NCBI GenBank assembly: GCA_934394855.1
Contig: CAKRRH010000001.1
Location: 62,001 to 126,000 of the forward strand
Direction: 5' to 3'
From: an uncultured Eubacteriales bacterium
GTDB taxonomy: Bacteria > Bacillota > Clostridia > Oscillospirales > Acutalibacteraceae
DNA: 64,000 bases
The translations under genes and the position numbers were made by a program. This document shows positions 59,034 through 64,000 of the stretch, in pieces. The notes beneath the pieces were generated by a model. The model made no database searches, was not told the DNA's origin, and saw only the letters and a program-made list of their open reading frames with translations. How positions within the stretch are numbered: position 1 is the first letter of the stretch; each line of letters opens with the position of its first letter.

Positions 59034-60377
59034 TTAGCTCCAGATTCTGTCGTTTGAAAATTCCGAATTCCACTCATCGGTCGGCTCAAAGAAACCGGGG
59101 ATCGACGGGTTAATATGCTCTTTGAGCAATTCTTCGTTGAGACCTTCGATTCCAAGACCCGGTGCGTCGGGCACTTTGATGAATCCGTTTTCGATGAGCG
59201 GATTCGGAAGACCCTTGACCATGTCGCTCCACCACGGAACATCAATTGAGTGGAACTCAAGAGCCAGGCAATTGTGCATTGCCGCCGCTGTGTGAACAGC
59301 CGCCATGCAAGCAACCGGGCTTTCTGCCATATGGATTGCGACCGCAACGCCGTTTTCATCGGCAATGTCGCTGATTTTCTTGAGTTCAAGAGCGCCGCCG
59401 CAGGTGAGAATGTCGGGGTGAATTACCGAAACGCCGCCCGCTTTGATGAGTGTTTCAAAGCCCTCTTTGAGATAGATGTCTTCGCCTGTGCAAACCGGAA
59501 TGCAAGTGCTGTTTTTAAGTCTTACATACTGGTCTGTATACATCCACGGAATCATATCTTCGATCCATGCAAGGTTATACGGCTCCATGCGTCTTGCAAA
59601 ACGGATGCAGTCTTCTACGCAAACATGACCGAAATGGTCGATTGCAAGTGGAACTTCATAGCCGATTACTTCACGGACTTCCTTTACATAATTCTCAAGG
59701 TAGTCAAGACCCTTTTCGGTCAGGTGAATTCCCGTGAACGGATGAGCGGTTGTTACAATGTCATATGATTTCTGCTGCTTAACCATGTCCGCAATTACCG
59801 AACCGCCCTGAACATTGAGGATATGCGGTGCATATTTGTTCATGTCGTCGATAAATCCGAGCGGTGCGTTAATTGTGCCGGGTTCATCGAGAAGCAGACC
59901 GATTCCGAGATCCATTTTGAGGAATGTAAAGCCCATTTCCATACGCTTTTTGAGCGCATGACCCATGTCTGTTCCGGTGTGTTTGCCGTCAACATCCGTG
60001 TCGCAATATACTCTTACCTCGTCACGATATTTGCCGCCGAGCAGCTGATAGAGCGGAACGCCATATGCCTTACCTGCGAGGTCCCAAAGCGCAATCTCAA
60101 CGCCCGAAACACCGCCGCCCTGTCTTGACGGGCCGCCGAACTGTTTGATTTTGTGGAAAATCTTATCAACATTGCAGGGGTTTTCGCCGAGCAATCTTGA
60201 TTTCAACATCAAAGCATAGGTTTTGCTTGATGCGTCTCTTACTTCACCGTAGCCGACAAGACCCTGGTTTGTCATGATTTTGAGAATTGTGCAACGCTTT
60301 GGGGCGCCGTCGATGTCAACAAAACGCATATCAGTGATCTTGAGGTCAGACGGATTTGAACAGGTGTTGAACGACAT
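59034..60377 (-). CDS. Enolase-superfamily (mandelate racemase/muconate lactonizing) sugar-acid dehydratase
   Basis: A 447-residue member of the mandelate racemase subgroup, which removes water from or racemises sugar acids. The barrel metal ligands are seen as AIDHFGHVCVEDC, LAWIEDMIPW and CTGEDIYLKEG, with IHPDILTCGG and a late His in AIHMAESPVACMAAV. KMDLG supplies the Lys/Asp region. An aldonic or uronic acid is the likely substrate, by context. CGGAGG lies about 9 nt before ATG 60377. It diverges from an AraC regulator. Confidence 0.85.
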   Translation of the reverse strand: MSFNTCSNPSDLKITDMRFVDIDGAPKRCTILKIMTNQGLVGYGEVRDASSKTYALMLKSRLLGENPCNVDKIFHKIKQFGGPSRQGGGVSGVEIALWDLAGKAYGVPLYQLLGGKYRDEVRVYCDTDVDGKHTGTDMGHALKKRMEMGFTFLKMDLGIGLLLDEPGTINAPLGFIDDMNKYAPHILNVQGGSVIADMVKQQKSYDIVTTAHPFTGIHLTEKGLDYLENYVKEVREVIGYEVPLAIDHFGHVCVEDCIRFARRMEPYNLAWIEDMIPWMYTDQYVRLKNSTCIPVCTGEDIYLKEGFETLIKAGGVSVIHPDILTCGGALELKKISDIADENGVAVAIHMAESPVACMAAVHTAAAMHNCLALEFHSIDVPWWSDMVKGLPNPLIENGFIKVPDAPGLGIEGLNEELLKEHINPSIPGFFEPTDEWNSEFSNDRIWS

Positions 60378-60414
60378 AAATATTGTACCTCCGATAGATT
60401 CAAAAATATTTTAC

Positions 60415-60443
60415 TTGACTATAAATCATTAACATGGTAATCT
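60415..60443 (+). promoter_or_regulatory. Candidate AraC-gene promoter
   Basis: TTGACT (60415-60420), 17 nt, TAATCT (60438-60443), about 85 nt before the start codon. The 150-bp divergent gap probably also holds the regulator's binding sites, but I see no clear repeat. Confidence 0.45.
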
Positions 60444-60527
60444 AAAGTAAATATAATATATGATTGGATTTTTTTCAACAACTATATCAACATTTTTGCA
60501 AACTATATTACGAATTGAAGTGGTTTT

Positions 60528-61412
60528 ATGCAGGTATCCGACGCTTTTATCAGCTCCGGCAGCGATAACGATATTTTAGTGCGGCTTTTTAATGTTCATG
60601 TGCCGTCAGGCAAGCGTGAAAACCGTGATCACAGGCATACCAAATTCGAGATTGTCGTGTTTAAAAACGGCGGCGGAGTTTATACCACCAAACGGCGGAA
60701 ATATTCGATTAACCCCGGCGATGTTTTCGTTTTTTCATCAAACGAACAGCATTGCATTACGCATATCGACGGCGACCCGATGATGCATTTGATGAATCTG
60801 CACATTGAACCGAGGTATTTTTGGGATTCAAAATTTGATTCGCTCACCGACAACAATATATTTTTCGCTCATAATCCTAATTTTGAAAACAGGCTGCCGA
60901 GAAACAATTCGACGACAGAGAAGATCAAATCGTTACTTTTTGAGCTTGAAAAGGAGTTCAACGAAAAAAAGCCCGAATATACAATGATGATCAGGGCAAA
61001 AATTATTGAGATTTTTGTAAGTCTCATTCGTGAGCTTGATTATCTTGACAAAACGCTCAATTCAAAAATGACCGCAAGTACAAAGCCTGTCAAGCGGGCG
61101 CTTGGATATATTCAAAAGCACTACACCGAGAACATCACACTTAAAAGCATTGCGGAATATTCGGGAATGAGCCCGTCATATTTCTCGTCATATTTTTATA
61201 GTGTGATGGGGGTTAAGCTTTGGGATTACATCACCGAAATGAGAATCGAAACGGCAATGAGGACGCTTGAAACAAACTCTGCCGACACAATGATGAACAT
61301 AGCACTCGGCTGTGGATTTAACAATACCGCAAATTTCAACAAAGCGTTTAAAAAATATACCGGCAGAACGCCGTCGGAATTTCGTGCAATAGGAAAAGCC
61401 GCTCTTTACTGA
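60528..61412 (+). CDS. AraC-family transcriptional regulator
   Basis: A 294-residue sugar-responsive regulator. The N-terminal cupin domain (residues 1-150) has RDHRHTKFEIVVFKNGGGVYTTKRRKYSINPGDVFVFSSNEQHCI. The C-terminal double helix-turn-helix (residues 190-290) has TLKSIAEYSGMSPSYFSSYFYSVMG and MNIALGCGFNNTANFNKAFKKYTGRTPSEFR. It is divergent from the enolase-superfamily gene and is likely to control the minus-strand carbohydrate genes. Confidence 0.93.
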   Translation: MQVSDAFISSGSDNDILVRLFNVHVPSGKRENRDHRHTKFEIVVFKNGGGVYTTKRRKYSINPGDVFVFSSNEQHCITHIDGDPMMHLMNLHIEPRYFWDSKFDSLTDNNIFFAHNPNFENRLPRNNSTTEKIKSLLFELEKEFNEKKPEYTMMIRAKIIEIFVSLIRELDYLDKTLNSKMTASTKPVKRALGYIQKHYTENITLKSIAEYSGMSPSYFSSYFYSVMGVKLWDYITEMRIETAMRTLETNSADTMMNIALGCGFNNTANFNKAFKKYTGRTPSEFRAIGKAALY

Positions 61413-61425
61413 GCGGCTTATTTTA
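61396..61425 (+). terminator. Terminator overlapping the end of the AraC gene
   Basis: AAGCCGCTC (61396-61404) pairs with GAGCGGCTT (61411-61419), then ATTTTATG. The gene's stop codon lies at the base of the loop. Confidence 0.8.
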
Positions 61426-61459
61426 TGCATGAAAATAGTCATTTTTATATGCTTTTTAT

Positions 61460-62458
61460 TTACATATACGCCTTTGCGGCTTCATCGCAAAATCTGTCGA
61501 ACTCTTCATCCTCGATTTGACAATCGGGGTGAGCATAGATATATTCAACGCATTTTGCGACGCCCTTTGAAAACGGCGTTTTTGTTTCATAATCAGGCAA
61601 ATATGCTTTCACCTTTGAATTATCGAAAATGACGCTGTTTGATTTATCTCCGAGCAGTCCGCCCTCAAAGTCATAGCCGAATTTCCGTCCGAACTCCACG
61701 ATATTTTTAGAGGTCATATACAGCGGATTCAGCTTTTTGCCGTATGCGGCGGCTATTGTGTGATATATTTCGTTCCAGGTCAGCGACTCGTCAGAGGTGA
61801 TTTGGAATGCTTCGCCGACGGCGGTGGTTTGCCCCATGATTGCGATAAAAAGCGGTGCAAAATCGGTGTTGAAGGTGAGCGTCCAAAGCGATTCGCCGTC
61901 GCCCGGAATAATCACAGGCTGTTCGTTGATTATTCGCTTGATTACGCTATATGCGCCCTTGTTTCCGTGAAGCGCCGTCGGAATCGAGCGCTCCGAATAG
62001 GTGTGGCTTGGGCGAACGACCGTTACGGGGAATTTGTCAATCCGATAGCGCTCAAACAGATAATCCTCACAGTCCGCCTTGTTTTGCGAATAGCTCCAAA
62101 ACGGATTGACAAGCGGCGTTTTTTCGGTGATTATGTGAGATTTCGGCGGCTTTTCATAAGCCGAGGCAGAGCTGATGAATATATATTGGTCGCATTTGCC
62201 GCAAAACAGCCGATAATCTCTTTTAACATCGTCAGGGGTGAATGCGATGAAATCGGCGACGACATCAAAATGATGACCCGATATTTTTGACACAACATCC
62301 GCTTCATTGTGAATGTCTGCGGTGATAAATTTTGCGCCGCAAAACTCATCATTTTTATTACCGCGGTTCAAAAGATATAGCTCATGACCCGATTTCAGCA
62401 ATGATTTTGAAATTGCGGAGCTGATCGTGCCCGTGCCGCCGATGAATAATATTTTCAT
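61460..62458 (-). CDS. NAD-dependent epimerase/dehydratase family protein
   Basis: Extended SDR protein of about 332 residues. The nucleotide motif is FIGGTGTISSAISKSLL, a variant of GxxGxxG found in one epimerase branch. The catalytic motif is SYSQNKADCEDYL (Tyr-x3-Lys), and RPSHTYSERSIPT marks the sugar-nucleotide-like site. ATG 62458 has GAGGTG at 7 nt. It is convergent with the AraC gene. Its substrate is unknown. Confidence 0.85.
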   Translation of the reverse strand: MKILFIGGTGTISSAISKSLLKSGHELYLLNRGNKNDEFCGAKFITADIHNEADVVSKISGHHFDVVADFIAFTPDDVKRDYRLFCGKCDQYIFISSASAYEKPPKSHIITEKTPLVNPFWSYSQNKADCEDYLFERYRIDKFPVTVVRPSHTYSERSIPTALHGNKGAYSVIKRIINEQPVIIPGDGESLWTLTFNTDFAPLFIAIMGQTTAVGEAFQITSDESLTWNEIYHTIAAAYGKKLNPLYMTSKNIVEFGRKFGYDFEGGLLGDKSNSVIFDNSKVKAYLPDYETKTPFSKGVAKCVEYIYAHPDCQIEDEEFDRFCDEAAKAYM

Positions 62459-62528
62459 TAAAACACACCTCGTTTTAATCAATTTACGGTTTGATTATAC
62501 ATAAAACTTTTCCGAAATTCAAGCAAAT

Positions 62529-64000
62529 TTACAAGACAATTTCCTTTGACAGTGCAAACGAATAGATTATCAGTTCGGAATCGGTCATCTCAAATACCTG
62601 CGAAAGTGCTTTTTGGTAAACTTTAAGCTGAATTGCATATTTATCGATAAGCGTTTGCGGACTGTCAACTCTGTCGGTTTTATAATCGACGATAACGAGT
62701 CTGCCGTTTTCGATAAATGCGCAGTCAACAGCGCCCTGAACCACAACCGTTTCATTTTTGAATATATCGGGATCAAGCGCTTCATCAAGCTCGGTCGCCG
62801 ACATTTCAACCATGAACTCACGCTCATGATAGATCTCATCAGCATTTTCCATGCGGTATGAGAGTGATGAATTTAAAAATCCGACAAGATAATCTCTGCT
62901 GATCGACTCGATCTCATCGCTCGATAAATATTTATTATTCTCGATTGCAATTAACTGCGCTTCAAGGTCGTCTCTAGCCGAAGCAATGTCGAGATATTGC
63001 ATGATTTTGTGCATTGCGGTACCCTTTTGCGCAGCAGTCAGCTTTTTATTTTGCAGGAATAACGGAACCGCAGTGCATGAATAATCACGGTTTTCGTTTT
63101 CGTGAGCGATTCGTGAGGCAGACTGCTTTGCCGCAACATCATTCACTGCCGCATATGGATATTCATAGCACAGGCGCTCTTTCAAAAGCTCGACCTGATT
63201 CTCATCAAACTCGGCGTCGCACTCATCATCTTTGACATACACCTCGCCGATTATGCTGTCGCTGATCACATTCAGCTCAAACGGGCAATTATCATCGGAA
63301 ACATGGGTCAGCGAGCCGCTAAGCTTTGAATAGCGGCAATTTTTGTGGCAAAGCATTGCCGCTGTTATCATTGAGAGCATATTTTGGCAATTATCCGCAA
63401 ATCGGTTCGGCTCGATTGAACCGCCGACCGACATATTTTGCATTGCATTCAGATATTCGTCCGCTTTCTTCACTTCGCCGACCATTATGAGATGTTCCTT
63501 TGCACGGGTCAGGGCAACATAGAGCAGGCGCATTTCTTCGGCAAGACTGTCCGACTTGATTTCGTCTTCAATCTCGTTATACATCAGCGTATTATATTTT
63601 GTGAAGCTTTCCCGATCGACGATTTTCATTCCGAGACCGAATTTATCCGAACGAAGTATTCGCCTGTCCTCTCCCCTGTTCGTTTTGATTTTGGTTTCCA
63701 GATGAGCCAAAATGCATATCGGAAACTGCAATCCCTTTGATTTGTGACAGGTATAAAGCCTTACTGCGTCGTCATCGCTGTCAAAGCCCGCCGAGCTCAT
63801 GTTTGAATCCTCCATTCGGCGAAGATATGACAAAAATCCCGACAGCCCGGAATATGATATTTTTTCAAAATCGGCGGCAAGCGAAACGAGCTTCATCAGA
63901 TTGGCAAATGCGCCCTCGCCGAATTTTGCGCGAACGATCGTGTCAAGACCCGTTGCGTCAAACGCTCTTGAGCAAAATTCGCTGACAGATGAGCCGCCGC
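62529..64000 (-). CDS. addA: ATP-dependent helicase/nuclease AddA-type, C-terminal part (partial)
   Basis: The frame is open to the right edge, so the N-terminal helicase motifs lie outside. The visible 490 codons hold the end of the UvrD-like helicase: VRLYTCHKSKGLQFPICILAHL (motif V region) and AEEMRLLYVALTRAKEHLIMVG (motif VI). They also hold a RecB-type nuclease domain near the C-terminus (QGAVDCAFIENGRLVIVDYKTDRVDS, with the D-x-K catalytic residues). It processes double-strand breaks together with AddB, not visible here. A methionine at 63896 is internal. Confidence 0.92.
   Translation of the reverse strand, partial: GGSSVSEFCSRAFDATGLDTIVRAKFGEGAFANLMKLVSLAADFEKISYSGLSGFLSYLRRMEDSNMSSAGFDSDDDAVRLYTCHKSKGLQFPICILAHLETKIKTNRGEDRRILRSDKFGLGMKIVDRESFTKYNTLMYNEIEDEIKSDSLAEEMRLLYVALTRAKEHLIMVGEVKKADEYLNAMQNMSVGGSIEPNRFADNCQNMLSMITAAMLCHKNCRYSKLSGSLTHVSDDNCPFELNVISDSIIGEVYVKDDECDAEFDENQVELLKERLCYEYPYAAVNDVAAKQSASRIAHENENRDYSCTAVPLFLQNKKLTAAQKGTAMHKIMQYLDIASARDDLEAQLIAIENNKYLSSDEIESISRDYLVGFLNSSLSYRMENADEIYHEREFMVEMSATELDEALDPDIFKNETVVVQGAVDCAFIENGRLVIVDYKTDRVDSPQTLIDKYAIQLKVYQKALSQVFEMTDSELIIYSFALSKEIVL

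Noticed and set aside
58943..59389. The longer 198-codon frame upstream of the orphan GH10-like domain
   Set aside because: Its first 130 or so codons run antisense-free but out of frame through the enolase-superfamily gene and make no sense as protein. Only the part from GTG 58990 is supported.

Overview
The window is a gene-dense piece of a Gram-positive, spore-forming Clostridia chromosome, most likely Oscillospiraceae/Ruminococcaceae from an anaerobic gut-type habitat. I infer this from PolC-type replication polymerase, SpoVAC, FabK as the enoyl-ACP reductase, the MEP isoprenoid pathway, an IspH-RpsA fusion, a nine-subunit V-type ATPase, sigma-A promoters (TTGACA-N17-TATAAT) and GAAAGG-type ribosome binding sites. 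No rRNA, phage, transposase or CRISPR array is visible.

Layout. 1-5036 (minus): type II fatty-acid operon fabH-acpP-fabK-fabD-fabG-fabF, with fabF cut by the left edge. 5285-8293 (plus): ECF sigma factor with zinc-finger anti-sigma factor, Mrp-type ATPase, spoVAC and a cytidylate-kinase-like protein. 8394-21568 (minus): a PLC-like protein, then the conserved block pyrH-frr-uppS-cdsA-dxr-rseP-ispG-polC. That block is broken between uppS and cdsA by a short accessory insertion flanked by direct repeats. 21785-26192 (plus): a small membrane protein, tRNA-Thr (minus strand) with relic copies of its 3' end, and two paralogous solute-binding lipoproteins with matching promoters. 26425-40733 (minus): ispH-rpsA fusion, cmk-plsC fusion, a flavoprotein, a DUF4430/toroid surface protein with a membrane partner, a DnaJ-like protein, DUF5685, then uvrA, uvrB and radC. 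40999-51047 (plus): V-type ATPase genes H-C-I-K-F-E-A-B-D and a CPA2 cation/proton antiporter. 51117-53380: tRNA-Ala with a duplicated 3' tail, tRNA-Leu, and a wall-anchored SPETG protein followed by a class B sortase. 53435-62482: carbohydrate genes (GH3, SDR, GH10-like, enolase superfamily, AraC regulator, epimerase) plus a metallophosphoesterase. 62529-64000: the C-terminal part of an AddA-type helicase/nuclease, cut by the right edge.

How the genes work together. The left half is core envelope and macromolecule synthesis: fatty acids, CDP-diacylglycerol, undecaprenyl diphosphate and its isoprenoid precursors. The V-ATPase and antiporter form an ion-gradient module. The last 10 kb look like a locus for using plant-wall sugars under an AraC regulator.

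I found no strong candidate for a wholly new multi-gene system. The best leads are: a perfect 16-bp inverted repeat that places the spoVAC ribosome binding site and start codon in a hairpin loop; the repeat-flanked insertion between uppS and cdsA with a 31-codon overlapping ORF; recurrent duplication of tRNA 3' ends with their terminators; the twin solute-binding lipoproteins; and the SPETG-protein/sortase pair.
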